A DNA stretch of 15,393 nucleotides from Firmicutes bacterium UBA993. Lineage in GTDB: Bacteria; Bacillota; Dethiobacteria; DTU022. The translations under genes and the position numbers were made by a program. The stretch is taken from the NCBI GenBank assembly GCA_002292015.1, contig DBBD01000035.1, positions 1-15,393 of the forward strand. The letters are read 5' to 3'. Below the pieces are notes generated by a model that was not told the origin of the DNA, made no database searches, and saw only the letters and a list, made by a program, of their open reading frames with translations. Of the stretch, positions 1-7,464 are shown piece after piece. Every line of letters begins with the position of its first letter. Position 1 is the first letter of the stretch.

Positions 1-54
1 TGCAAGAAATAAAAAGGAACTGCAGCTATGAAACTATGCAGACAAAATGTTTAA

Positions 55-68
55 TCAATCATGATTGA
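55..68. repeat. 14-bp perfect palindrome upstream of the BKACE gene
   Basis: TCAATCATGATTGA equals its own reverse complement and lies about 140 bp before the BKACE start. The 210 bases ahead of the gene hold no supportable coding region and no convincing sigma-70 promoter. The palindrome could be an operator for a dimeric regulator; this is inferred from symmetry alone. Confidence 0.35.
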
Positions 69-210
69 ACTCGACCACCTCTGCTGCTGAACTCGGTAAT
101 TTTATTCAAGCAGAACTGTTTAAGTAGTTTGATTGTGTCAACATTTAACAACAGCAATCCATATTGCCCCTGAATAACTCTGGATGGGAATCGTGGAGAG
201 GAGAGAAGCT

Positions 211-1092
211 ATGAAACCTGATTTATTATCAGCCGACAAGGTGATCATAACAGCGGCGATTACCGGAGGTATTCACAATAAACAGGATAATCCGGCGCTG
301 CCAATCACCCCGGAACAACAAGCCCGGGATGCTCTTGACTGCTACAATGCAGGTGCTTCTGTGGTCCATATACAAGCCAGAGACCAAGAGGGTCACTGCT
401 CAGGTGATGTGGATCTGTACAGCCATATTCTGGCGCTGATCGGAGAAAAATGCCCGATCATTAAACAAATCGGCAATGGTATCGGCATCCGCTTAGACAG
501 CAATAATCACGTGGTTATGCCTTCGCTGGAAGAAAGGTACAACTTACTGACTATTAATCCCCAGGCGGAAATACATACTATTAAAGCCGGCACATTCGAA
601 TTTAGAACTCCTTACGGTGCAACAACTTTTTATAACCCCAATACATTTAACGAAGCCTATATCCAGGGCTGCAAAATGCTGAACATTGGCCTGGAAATCG
701 AAATATACGATCTCAGTCATATAGTTAATGTCATTGAGATGGTCGAAAGAGGTGCACTGATACCGCCTTTACACATCAGTTTTGTATTGGGTATTCGCGG
801 TGGTGCTCCAGCCAGTGCGCACGTGTTGCTGAATATGCTTGATGCTTTACCTGAAGGCTCAACCTGGCAGGTTATCGCAGTAGGTCGGCACCATTTGCGA
901 ACAACCATGTTGGCCATTATGCTGGGTGGCAATGCCCGCACGGGATTGGAAGACACCCTTTTTTATAAGAGTGGCGATCTGGCGACAAGCAACGCCCAGT
1001 TGGTTGAGAGAATGGTTCGCCTGGCCCGCGAGATTGGCAGAGAACCTGCTACTGTCGATGAAGCCAGATCAATGCTCGGGCTCACCCGCTAA
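211..1092 (+). CDS. BKACE (DUF849) family beta-keto acid cleavage enzyme, divergent active site
   Basis: This is a 293-residue TIM-barrel protein of the family of 3-keto-5-aminohexanoate cleavage enzyme (Kce), which condenses a beta-keto acid with acetyl-CoA. An ATG at 184 is in frame, but the purine-rich Shine-Dalgarno sequence at 195-206 sits just upstream of the ATG at 211, so 211 is preferred. Family features are the N-terminal ITAAITGG (13-20), LPITPEQQA (30-38), the HISFVLG-type strand and the C-terminal GLEDTLFY block. By recalled alignment to the Cloacimonas Kce structure, the zinc-ligand Glu (E247), Arg (R243) and Asp (D248) are kept. The usual H-x-H zinc motif is H53-I-Q55, and the positions of Kce Glu14 and Ser82 appear as I21 and G88. 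Family membership is confident; the substrate is unknown and may differ from that of Kce. It converges on the fetB cluster. Confidence 0.9.
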   Translation: MKPDLLSADKVIITAAITGGIHNKQDNPALPITPEQQARDALDCYNAGASVVHIQARDQEGHCSGDVDLYSHILALIGEKCPIIKQIGNGIGIRLDSNNHVVMPSLEERYNLLTINPQAEIHTIKAGTFEFRTPYGATTFYNPNTFNEAYIQGCKMLNIGLEIEIYDLSHIVNVIEMVERGALIPPLHISFVLGIRGGAPASAHVLLNMLDALPEGSTWQVIAVGRHHLRTTMLAIMLGGNARTGLEDTLFYKSGDLATSNAQLVERMVRLAREIGREPATVDEARSMLGLTR

Positions 1093-1132
1093 AAAACCAA
1101 GGATTGAGTAAGAATTGTGTCAGCACCGTTAC

Positions 1133-1174
1133 GGCTCATCACAGAATCGTATTTTTGCAGTTAACGTGATGACC
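1133..1174. other. Inverted repeat between convergent BKACE and fetB genes
   Basis: TCATCAC (1136-1142) pairs with GTGATGA (1166-1172). Two further G-C pairs are possible across a one-base bulge, and the loop is about 23 bases. It lies between two convergent genes, where a bidirectional terminator is expected, but no proper T-run follows the stem on either strand. It may be an imperfect terminator or an mRNA 3'-end structure. Confidence 0.3.
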
Positions 1175-1279
1175 TGGCATTCTCCGACGATACCTTTTTG
1201 ATCCGGTATGGTAGATGGGGGAAATATTATTATAAGGGGATGTAAAATACACCTCCGGATTGCAAAACGGTTCTTTGTG

Positions 1280-2059
1280 TCAATCAATAAGTTGGGCCCG
1301 GTTATTAAAAAAGGTACGGTAGCCAAGTTGAATCAACAGGTAAACGGCAATTGATACACTGCCGGCAATCCCCATCATGATCACGATTTGATACTTGATT
1401 GCCTCGATGGCCGAGGAGCCAGCCAGGATCTGACCGGTCATCATTCCCGGGATAAAAACGAGCCCCATCCCAAGCATTGAGTTGATCGTTGGGATAATTG
1501 CGGCGCTGAACGCATCACCCAAAAAGTCGCTGACGGCCATTTGCGGAGTTGCGCCAAGCATCAGAGCCTCTTCGATCCTGTCTCGGCTCTCTTTAAAAGC
1601 CTGGATTAATCTTTCCACTCCCAATGATATACCGATCATCGAATTGCCAACTGTCATCCCGGCAATTGGAATAAAGTAGCGCGGTTCATACCAGGGATCG
1701 GCAGGAAAAACCATCTGGGTAAAATATGCCAGCGGCGCCGAGGTACCGCAAAAGATGGCAATAACTACCACTCTTTTCAGCGATTCAGATATTTTCCCCC
1801 TTAAGCGAACGATAATAGTGTAGGTTGCGAAACCTTGCATGAAAAGTAAAATTAGTAGAGTCACCAGGGGATTGCTTTGTCCAAAAACCAAGTCGAGTAG
1901 ATAGCCGGCCAAAACCAACTGAATGGTCATCCGGACCGTAGCAACAATAAAGTCTTTACCACGGCCAAGACGGAGAAGGTATGACATTAGGAGCAGTAAA
2001 ACCAGGAAAAGGTAAGAAGCGGCCAACCGCCAGATCTCTATGGAAAGCTGCTCAGGCAT
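1280..2059 (-). CDS. fetB: FetB/YbbM-type ABC transporter permease
   Basis: This is a 259-residue integral membrane protein of the UPF0014/FetB family, the permease of the FetAB system linked in E. coli to iron homeostasis and oxidative-stress resistance. Around seven hydrophobic segments can be picked out (about 10-30, 38-58, 64-84, 96-114, 128-148, 196-212, 221-245). Family blocks include PRYFIPIAGMTVGNSM (126-141), an EAA-like coupling loop EALMLGATPQMA (164-175) and a PGMMTGQILAG segment (204-214). The ATG is preceded by GGAAGGGG at a somewhat long spacing. It begins five bases after the fetA stop, so the two are almost certainly cotranscribed. The family call is strong; the transported substrate is inferred from E. 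coli only. Confidence 0.92.
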   Translation of the reverse strand: MPEQLSIEIWRLAASYLFLVLLLLMSYLLRLGRGKDFIVATVRMTIQLVLAGYLLDLVFGQSNPLVTLLILLFMQGFATYTIIVRLRGKISESLKRVVVIAIFCGTSAPLAYFTQMVFPADPWYEPRYFIPIAGMTVGNSMIGISLGVERLIQAFKESRDRIEEALMLGATPQMAVSDFLGDAFSAAIIPTINSMLGMGLVFIPGMMTGQILAGSSAIEAIKYQIVIMMGIAGSVSIAVYLLIQLGYRTFFNNRAQLID

Positions 2060-2064
2060 ACTTT

Positions 2065-2727
2065 TCAGACCCCTTCCGGAGCAGTGCTATATGACTTTTC
2101 AATCTGCCCGTTGTTTAAGAGCAAGACCGTGCCGCTCATGGCTTTGACCTTCTCTCCGCCATGCGAAACCATGACCAGGGATCTGCCGTCCCTACTTACC
2201 CAATCGGTTAAATACCTCAAAACAGTCTCAGTGTTTTCATCATCTAGAGCAGCCGTAGGCTCATCCAGCAGCAGTGTTTCCGGTTCAAGCTGTAAAGCCC
2301 TGATCAAGGCCAGGCGCTGTTTTTCACCACCAGAGAGATGCTTGGTGTCCTGTAGTGGATCAATGGGCAGATTAAAAGTAGCTAACATCTGCTTAATCCG
2401 GTTTTGCGTGGGCGGTTCTTTGCGGTTAAAATAAAAAGCCAGCCGGATATTTTCTTCCAGGCTGCCGGGAAATATATGTGGAGTTTGGGATACCATTACC
2501 ACCCGGCGACGCAGATCAACCGGGTCAATGCTCTTTATATTAGTGCCGTGATAGTATAGCTCGCCTTCGTCGCAGCTAATCAGGTTGTTCAGCAATTTGA
2601 GCAGGGTGGTTTTCCCACTGCCACTTCTGCCCGTAACAGTAAACAGGGCACCTCCCGGAATGGTCAGGTCGGGGATATTCAAGATCCGGCCATAAGTAAC
2701 ATTTTGCAGTTTGAAAGCCGCTTGCAC
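2065..2727 (-). CDS. fetA: FetA/YbbL-type ABC transporter ATP-binding protein
   Basis: This is the nucleotide-binding subunit partnering FetB. The frame opens with a GTG at 2773-2775 (236 residues), but no ribosome-binding site precedes it. A GTG at 2725-2727 has GCGAGGTG five bases upstream and starts just before the first ABC strand (FKLQNVTYG), matching the usual family N-terminus, so it is preferred (220 residues). Numbered from the longer form, Walker A is GRSGSGKTT (49-57), the Q-loop glutamine is Q97, the signature is LSGGEKQ (147-153), Walker B is LLLDEP (168-173) and the switch histidine is H205. All ATPase motifs are intact. It lies downstream of the amidase gene and directly upstream of fetB, in the order of E. 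coli fetA-fetB. Confidence 0.9.
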   Translation of the reverse strand: MQAAFKLQNVTYGRILNIPDLTIPGGALFTVTGRSGSGKTTLLKLLNNLISCDEGELYYHGTNIKSIDPVDLRRRVVMVSQTPHIFPGSLEENIRLAFYFNRKEPPTQNRIKQMLATFNLPIDPLQDTKHLSGGEKQRLALIRALQLEPETLLLDEPTAALDDENTETVLRYLTDWVSRDGRSLVMVSHGGEKVKAMSGTVLLLNNGQIEKSYSTAPEGV

Positions 2728-2787
2728 TTGTGCACCTCGCCCATGCAAATAATATGGCCATGTGATTTGGGTCACCCGGAACCGCTG

Positions 2788-4104
2788 CTATTTTTGGTTA
2801 TAGGCCTGATAGACCGCAAACGCTTCCGCCACTCCTCCAGCCCAGCTGAGCAGCAGTTCATCACCCATGAACGGGGCTACCAGCTGTAAGGCCAAGGGTA
2901 AACCACTAGCGGCCCTGCCGGAAGGCACCGATACCGTCGGCAAACCGCTATTCGTCCAAGGCAGGCTCATGGCCGGATTGCCGGTAGAGCCAATCCCCTC
3001 TGGCGCCGGACCAAGCGCCGCCGGGGTTATCCAGAGATCTATTTTCGCTTCGCGCATTGTTGTCTCCAGTCTCTCCCTTAAAACGATTTGCATGCGTCGC
3101 GCTTCGGCCAGGTCTTCTTTCGTAACCGCCAGGCCCTCTTTTATAATTTCGGCAGTTTTTGGCCGGTATTGTTCAGCACGGCTGGCATAAAGGTTGTAAT
3201 GTTCCAGAGCCATTTCAGAGGCTATCAGTTTGCGATGCCAGGCAGTAATCGACTCAATATCATCCAGGGCCAAAACTTCCTTGACCTCGTAGTTCATCTC
3301 CTTCAAATGTTCCAACTGCTGGTAAAATTGTTTTAGCGCCTCCGGTTCAGCTTGTTCGAGATATCTGCCTTTTGGCACACCAAGCACCGGTCGATAATTA
3401 ACATTAATCTCCTGCCAGTTGTGGCAAAGAACTGAGGCCGTAAGAACCATGCCCGGAATATCCTGTGTAAAGCAGCCGACATGGTCAGCTGAGCGGGAAA
3501 AATGAATGAGCCCTGCCGCCGGAATCCGGTTATAACTTGGCTTATAGCCGATTACCCCACAAAAAGCAGCAGGGCGATTAATTGAGCCGATAGTTTGGGT
3601 GCCTAGGGCAAGTGGGCATAAACCGGCGGCTACCGCCGCTGCTGAACCGCTGCTTGAACCACCGGGGGTGTGCTTCAGATTATGGGGGTTGCGGGTTGGC
3701 CCAGGCTCAAAATAGGCAAATTCGGTGGTCACGGTTTTTCCGAGGAGCAATGCGCCTGACTGGCGCAACAGTAGTACTGATTCAGCCTCAGGGCCGGTGA
3801 GCAGCTCGGGATCCAGCACGGATCCGGCACGGGTTGAGAAGCCCTCTACATGGTAGATATCTTTAACTCCGACAGGCACCCCAAACAGGGGAGGCCTTTT
3901 AGCAGGTTCCGGATAGGCGGCTAAAAGCAAATCTGCTTCCGCCAACAAGCGGTTGCGGCGATCCCTTTCCGGGATAAATGCTTCGATTTCTTTATCCACC
4001 ACGCTAATCCTAGAACATAAATCGTTTAAGTAATCCTTAAGGTTCAGAGTTCCGGCTCTTAATTCTGCAGCCAGCGAAGCTAGTGGTGCAGGAGAAAGAT
4101 ACAT
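2788..4104 (-). CDS. Amidase signature family amidohydrolase
   Basis: This 438-residue amidase signature enzyme hydrolyses a C-N amide bond through a Ser-cisSer-Lys triad. The catalytic residues can be placed as K81 (in GVKDIYHVEG), S150 (in TPGGSSSGSAAAV) and S174 (in GTQTIGSINRPAAFCG). The 24-residue spacing between the two serines matches characterised members of the family. The TQTxGSxxRPAAFCG version of the nucleophile block is closer to general amidases of the carboxybiuret/allophanate-hydrolase type than to GatA, and no gatB or gatC is nearby. The ATG is preceded by a near-perfect AAGGAGGAG. It starts 25 bases after the galU stop and ends just before fetA, so it is probably in their operon. 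No signal peptide is seen, so it should be cytoplasmic. The substrate is not predictable. Confidence 0.9.
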   Translation of the reverse strand: MYLSPAPLASLAAELRAGTLNLKDYLNDLCSRISVVDKEIEAFIPERDRRNRLLAEADLLLAAYPEPAKRPPLFGVPVGVKDIYHVEGFSTRAGSVLDPELLTGPEAESVLLLRQSGALLLGKTVTTEFAYFEPGPTRNPHNLKHTPGGSSSGSAAAVAAGLCPLALGTQTIGSINRPAAFCGVIGYKPSYNRIPAAGLIHFSRSADHVGCFTQDIPGMVLTASVLCHNWQEINVNYRPVLGVPKGRYLEQAEPEALKQFYQQLEHLKEMNYEVKEVLALDDIESITAWHRKLIASEMALEHYNLYASRAEQYRPKTAEIIKEGLAVTKEDLAEARRMQIVLRERLETTMREAKIDLWITPAALGPAPEGIGSTGNPAMSLPWTNSGLPTVSVPSGRAASGLPLALQLVAPFMGDELLLSWAGGVAEAFAVYQAYNQK

Positions 4105-4129
4105 TTAGATTCTCCTCCTTCAGTAAATG

Positions 4130-4999
4130 TTACTCGCAAAATGTCAGGCTTTTTAAATAGGCTTTCAATTGAGGAGCCAGATCTTCTCTGCGTAAGGCAT
4201 ATTCGATCGTTGCTTCAATAAACCCAATGCGGTCGCCAACATCGTAGCGCCGCCCTGCAAAGCTGTAAGCCCAAACCGGCTGCTGCCGTGCCAGCAGGTT
4301 GAGCGCATCAGTCAGCTGTATTTCACCGCCGGCACCCGGTGTTGTTATCGCCAAAACATTAAAAATTTCAGGACTAATTACGTAGCGCCCCAAAACAGCC
4401 AGGTCAGACTTGGCCTCTGCCGATTTCGGTTTCTCAACCAGACTGCGCACCCGCACAATCGGTTCACTGTAATCCTCAGCATCAACTGCCCCGTATTTTT
4501 GGATGTTCTCGAACCCAACCCGCTGACAGCCAAGCACTGAGCCGCCTTTGCGTTTATAGATATCGATTAGCTGACCGATAACCGGAACCTCAGCATGGAC
4601 AATATCGTCACCGAGCAGAACTGCAAAAGGCTCGCTGCCGACAAAATTACGGGCGCAGGCCACAGCATGCCCGAGACCGAGGGCTTCTTTCTGGCGCACA
4701 TAAAAGATATCAGCCAAGTTGCTGATTCGCTGCATATCGGCGAGCTCATTACTCTTTCCCTTTTGTTCAAGCAGGATCTCCAGTTCCACACTTTTGTCAA
4801 AGTGATCTTCAATCGCCCTCTTACCGCGTCCGGTAATGATCAGAATCTCGGTAATACCGGCATTAACGGCTTCCTCAACTACATGCTGAATCGTCGGCAC
4901 ATCAATGATCGGCAGCATCTCCTTCGGCTGCGCTTTAGTGGCCGGCAGGAACCTGGTGCCCATGCCGGCAGCCGGGATAACCGCTTTTTTTACCCGCAC
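4130..4999 (-). CDS. galU: UTP--glucose-1-phosphate uridylyltransferase
   Basis: This 289-residue GalU-type nucleotidyltransferase makes UDP-glucose from UTP and glucose-1-phosphate, feeding cell-envelope glycan and glycolipid synthesis. The nucleotide-binding motif AAGMGTRFLPATKAQPKEML runs from 10 to 29. Further family blocks are RQKEALGLGHAV (102-113), LLGDD (128-132), VEKP (188-191), GEIQLTDAL (225-233) and YDVGDRIGF (252-260), the last a variant of the common YDCGSKLGY. The start is GTG, because an in-frame TGA lies just upstream; GAGGAG is about 12 bases away, a long spacing. It is the first gene of the probable galU-amidase-fetAB transcript. Length and motifs are full and typical. Confidence 0.95.
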   Translation of the reverse strand: MRVKKAVIPAAGMGTRFLPATKAQPKEMLPIIDVPTIQHVVEEAVNAGITEILIITGRGKRAIEDHFDKSVELEILLEQKGKSNELADMQRISNLADIFYVRQKEALGLGHAVACARNFVGSEPFAVLLGDDIVHAEVPVIGQLIDIYKRKGGSVLGCQRVGFENIQKYGAVDAEDYSEPIVRVRSLVEKPKSAEAKSDLAVLGRYVISPEIFNVLAITTPGAGGEIQLTDALNLLARQQPVWAYSFAGRRYDVGDRIGFIEATIEYALRREDLAPQLKAYLKSLTFCE

Positions 5000-5204
5000 T
5001 GCTTTTCACAACTCCTCTGTTCTACAAAAGCTTTACTATGACCTGAATTAATTTCTAAAATGTTCTTCTACACCAGCGTCGCTAATCCCTTCCCATAAAA
5101 GAAGATAGGATGCGGATCTGCCGTTCTTGTAGAGAGGTAGGTGATCGCAGCTGAGCTCTATCGAACAACAGGGAATCTATAACAATAAGGGATCTGCATT
5201 TACT

Positions 5205-5233
5205 ATGCTATAATGGTCGGAGAAAATAGTCAA
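5205..5233 (-). promoter_or_regulatory. Possible galU-operon promoter
   Basis: Read on the minus strand, TTGACT (5228-5233) is followed after 17 bases by TAGCAT (5205-5210). This would leave a leader of about 200 bases before the galU GTG. The -10 match is modest. It overlaps the plus-strand promoter of the cation-efflux gene. No known riboswitch was recognised in the leader. Confidence 0.3.
5206..5214 (+). promoter_or_regulatory. Extended -10 promoter for the cation-efflux gene
   Basis: TGCTATAAT (5206-5214) is a perfect extended -10 element lying 32 bases before the GTG start at 5247. No good -35 hexamer sits 16-18 bases upstream, as is common for extended -10 promoters. Confidence 0.55.
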
Positions 5234-5246
5234 AGGGCGGTTATTA

Positions 5247-6164
5247 GTGAGATTGCTGGCCGATAAACTGGCAGAAAAACTGACTGCAGGTAAGGATTTG
5301 CGCAAACCTGGCGAGCGTTATCGCGTTGGCTTGATCGAAGGCTGCTTCAGCATCATCAGTAATCTATTTATAGCTTTGCTGAAGGCCTATTTCGGACTGC
5401 GCACGAACAGTATCGCCCTGATTGCCGATGCGGTGCACAGTGCATCAGACGTATTCTCATCACTTGTGGTACTGGCCGGTTTTACACTCGCAAAACGCAA
5501 GCCCGATCATGAGCATCCTCACGGCCACGGTCGCATCGAGTATCTTACCGGGCTGCTGATTGCCCTGATGCTTATCGGCGCTGGCATAGCTTTCATATAC
5601 AGCTCATTGAACAGACTGGCTGAAGGGATTTTTTCCCAACCGAGCATTGCAGCTATTATTGTAGTCACCGCTTCAATTCTTGCAAAAGAATTTTTGTTTT
5701 ACTTTTCAGACCAGCTGGGCAAGCTGATTAAATCCGATGCCCTGGCCGGTGATGCCTGGCACCATCGCAGTGACTCTTTATCGTCGGTTTTGGTTCTGGT
5801 TGCTCTAATAGGTAGCTACCTGGGCTACGGAAACCTGGACGCTTATCTTGGTTTTGGCGTAGCCCTTTTTATCATATATGCGGGGGCTAAAATTGCCGGC
5901 CAGTCTTGCAGCAGACTATTAGGTAAGGCCCCGGAAGCGGAGACCTATCAGGAAGTAACCGAATGCGCCATGGCCGTTGAAGGGGTGATCGATGCCCATG
6001 ATCTCGAAATCCACGATTACGGCTCATTGAAAGTAGTAACCGTTCATATCGGCGTCAACGGCAGTCTCAGTCTTGACGAGGCTCATCTTATTGCCCAGCG
6101 GGTTGAATATCGGATCGGCAGCTGTTTTCACTGCGATGCGGTCGTTCATCTTGACCCACGTTAA
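5247..6164 (+). CDS. Cation diffusion facilitator family metal efflux protein
   Basis: This 305-residue CDF transporter exports divalent metal ions (zinc, iron, manganese or similar) by proton antiport across the cytoplasmic membrane. The transport site is visible as H64-x3-D68 (DAVHSASD) and H172-x3-D176 (AWHHRSD), the HD-HD set usual for zinc-type members. The HPHGHGRIEYL motif (90-100) is the family signature at the start of the third helix. Six membrane segments fill about 28-215, followed by a cytoplasmic ferredoxin-like domain ending in HCDAVVHLDPR. The GTG start has AAAGGGCGG six bases upstream. It is followed after 66 bases by a PerR-like regulator on the same strand. Metal specificity cannot be settled from sequence. 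Confidence 0.93.
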   Translation: MRLLADKLAEKLTAGKDLRKPGERYRVGLIEGCFSIISNLFIALLKAYFGLRTNSIALIADAVHSASDVFSSLVVLAGFTLAKRKPDHEHPHGHGRIEYLTGLLIALMLIGAGIAFIYSSLNRLAEGIFSQPSIAAIIVVTASILAKEFLFYFSDQLGKLIKSDALAGDAWHHRSDSLSSVLVLVALIGSYLGYGNLDAYLGFGVALFIIYAGAKIAGQSCSRLLGKAPEAETYQEVTECAMAVEGVIDAHDLEIHDYGSLKVVTVHIGVNGSLSLDEAHLIAQRVEYRIGSCFHCDAVVHLDPR

Positions 6165-6230
6165 CTCTGCAGTCAAAGCAGCTATCGTCAGCAACAAGAA
6201 AAATAGTCAGGGGAATCCGGAATAACTAAA

Positions 6231-6626
6231 ATGGCTGATAAGCAGAAGTATAAAAGAAGCAAGCAGAGGGAACGTATCTATAGCTTACTTTGTAGCACCA
6301 AAGATCACCCTACTGCTACTTGGATCTATAGCGAGTTAAAAAAAGAGTTCAACAACCTGAGCCTAGGCACAGTTTACCGTAACATAAACATTTTGGTTGA
6401 TCAGAAAAAGATCCAGAGACTTCAATCCGGCAGTAGTTTTGATCGCTTTGACGGCAATGTTGAAACACATTACCATTTTATCTGCGAAAAATGCGGCAAA
6501 ATCGAAGACCTGCCTTGTGTTGTTTTGCCTGAGTTGAATGCCGTTGTTAACACCAATACTGGCTATCACACAGAAAAACACCGTCTGGATTTTTATGGAT
6601 TTTGCTTCTCCTGCAGTGCACAATAA
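6231..6626 (+). CDS. Fur superfamily regulator, PerR-like
   Basis: This is a 131-residue metal-dependent repressor. A winged helix-turn-helix spans about 10-66, with recognition helix LSLGTVYRNINIL. The regulatory metal set of B. subtilis PerR (H37, D85, H91, H93, D104) aligns with H26, D74, H80, H82 and D93. The Asp at the last position favours PerR-type peroxide sensing over ordinary Fur, which tends to have Glu. The structural zinc site is C86-x2-C89 and C125-x2-C128. The ATG at 6231 has only a weak, distant purine run upstream, so translation may depend on the cation-efflux gene before it. No clear PerR box was found near its start. PerR-like is a residue-based inference; a Zur or other Fur role is not excluded. 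Confidence 0.85.
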   Translation: MADKQKYKRSKQRERIYSLLCSTKDHPTATWIYSELKKEFNNLSLGTVYRNINILVDQKKIQRLQSGSSFDRFDGNVETHYHFICEKCGKIEDLPCVVLPELNAVVNTNTGYHTEKHRLDFYGFCFSCSAQ

Positions 6627-6670
6627 AAGGTTTGGTAAGTCTCGCTTATCATATAATCGGAGACGCATGG

Positions 6671-6703
6671 AAAAAAGGGGCCATCGTAAAAGACAACCCC
6701 TTT
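6671..6703 (-). terminator. Rho-independent terminator after the cold-shock gene
   Basis: On the minus strand AAAGGGG (6697-6703) pairs with CCCCTTT (6674-6680), followed by a six-T run at 6671-6676; the loop is 16 bases. It lies about 50 bases after the cold-shock stop. On the plus strand the same stem is followed by a weaker T-rich stretch and may also end the PerR-like transcript. Confidence 0.6.
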
Positions 6704-6754
6704 CAAAGTTTTCGACTATTTAGGTTTGGATAGAATTACATTGATTAAAATTGA

Positions 6755-6952
6755 TTAAATAGGAACCACGTTCGCTGCCTGCTTGCCGCGATCGCCTTCT
6801 ACTGTTTCAAACTCAACACTCTGTCCTTCTTCGAGGGTTTTAAACCCTTCGCTCTGAATAGCGGAAAAGTGGACAAAAACGTCAACACCTTCTTCGCTTT
6901 CGATGAAACCATAGCCCTTGTCCGGATTAAACCATTTTACCTTACCCTGCAT
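6755..6952 (-). CDS. Cold-shock domain protein (CspA/CspB type)
   Basis: This 65-residue single cold-shock domain protein binds single-stranded RNA and DNA as an RNA chaperone. RNP1 is KGYGFI (12-17) and RNP2 is VFVHF (25-29); the ends, MQGKVKWFNPDKG and ANVVPI, are typical. The frame is open for 24 codons further upstream, but AAAGGAG eight bases before the ATG at 6950-6952 fixes the start at the normal family length. The likely promoter lies about 120 bases upstream, giving the long leader usual for cold-inducible csp genes. Confidence 0.97.
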   Translation of the reverse strand: MQGKVKWFNPDKGYGFIESEEGVDVFVHFSAIQSEGFKTLEEGQSVEFETVEGDRGKQAANVVPI

Positions 6953-7081
6953 GCATAAATCTCCTTTAAAATTTGATTTGCATGAAAAGCGGATCAACCT
7001 GAAGCACCTTGCCTGTGTTCCCAACCGGAGGGCTTAGTTCTATTCAGTTCATTACCTACTTTTCAATACCTTGGAAACTAT

Positions 7082-7109
7082 ATCATAGAATTTATAAAAA
7101 TGCAAGCAA
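7082..7109 (-). promoter_or_regulatory. Probable csp promoter with long leader
   Basis: On the minus strand TTGCTT (7104-7109) is followed after 16 bases by TATGAT (7082-7087). Transcription would start near 7075, giving a leader of about 120 bases. Three 9-bp AT-rich repeats abut the -35. Confidence 0.45.
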
Positions 7110-7136
7110 CCAAATATTCCATATTTTCCATATTTC
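7110..7136. repeat. Three 9-bp AT-rich tandem repeats upstream of the csp promoter
   Basis: CCAAATATT, CCATATTTT and CCATATTTC stand head to tail at 7110-7118, 7119-7127 and 7128-7136. They directly adjoin the -35 of the minus-strand csp promoter, where an UP element or activator site would lie. Confidence 0.55.
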
Positions 7137-7430
7137 AAGTAAACAGATTTTCGCGCACTTTCGGGCATTTGCAGTTTTTGGCTACTGCTGATGGATAATC
7201 GTTCTTAAAAAATTTGTTAATCCCTTTTTCCGCCGCGGTATTCCTTACCCACATTTTCTGGATATATGGTTATCGGGAAATATACGGTTAGTGCGTCAAA
7301 AATATAGCATACTTAGAATAACCCATAAGCCGAGCTGATTATAAGACGAAAGTAGCGCAAATTAAAGCTATTAAGCTGGCGTTGATTTAACGCAGGCTGC
7401 ATGTTGTTCCCCACCGCTAGCGGCATACCC

Positions 7431-7464
7431 AAAAAAGTTGTCAACAACTCCGTCCCCTTGACAA
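7431..7464 (-). terminator. Probable terminator after the zinc-ribbon/TM2 gene
   Basis: On the minus strand TTGTCAA (7458-7464) can pair with TTGACAA (7438-7444), followed by a C and a six-T run (7431-7436). A smaller alternative hairpin, AGTTG-TTGA-CAACT, ends at the same T-run. It lies about 20 bases after the stop of the minus-strand gene at 7485. Confidence 0.5.

Noticed and set aside
28..54. Eight-codon reading frame (MKLCRQNV) near the left edge
   Set aside because: It is too short, with no link to a hairpin or attenuator; it is probably chance.
1201..1260. ATCCGG...CCGGAT inverted repeat
   Set aside because: The stem is six bases with a 48-base loop and no T-run on either side; it is not convincing as a terminator.
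1129..1326. 65-codon minus-strand frame overlapping the end of fetB
   Set aside because: It overlaps fetB in another frame, lacks a ribosome-binding site and resembles no family.
2867..3190. 107-codon plus-strand open frame opposite the amidase
   Set aside because: It mirrors the conserved amidase frame and has no domain or supporting ribosome-binding site.
4595..5041. 148-codon plus-strand open frame opposite galU
   Set aside because: It is antisense to a complete, motif-rich galU gene and shows no recognisable domain; it is a shadow frame.
7261..7290. Imperfect 12-base direct repeat with 18-base period
   Set aside because: Ten of twelve matches in AT-rich DNA is near chance, and no promoter lies next to it.
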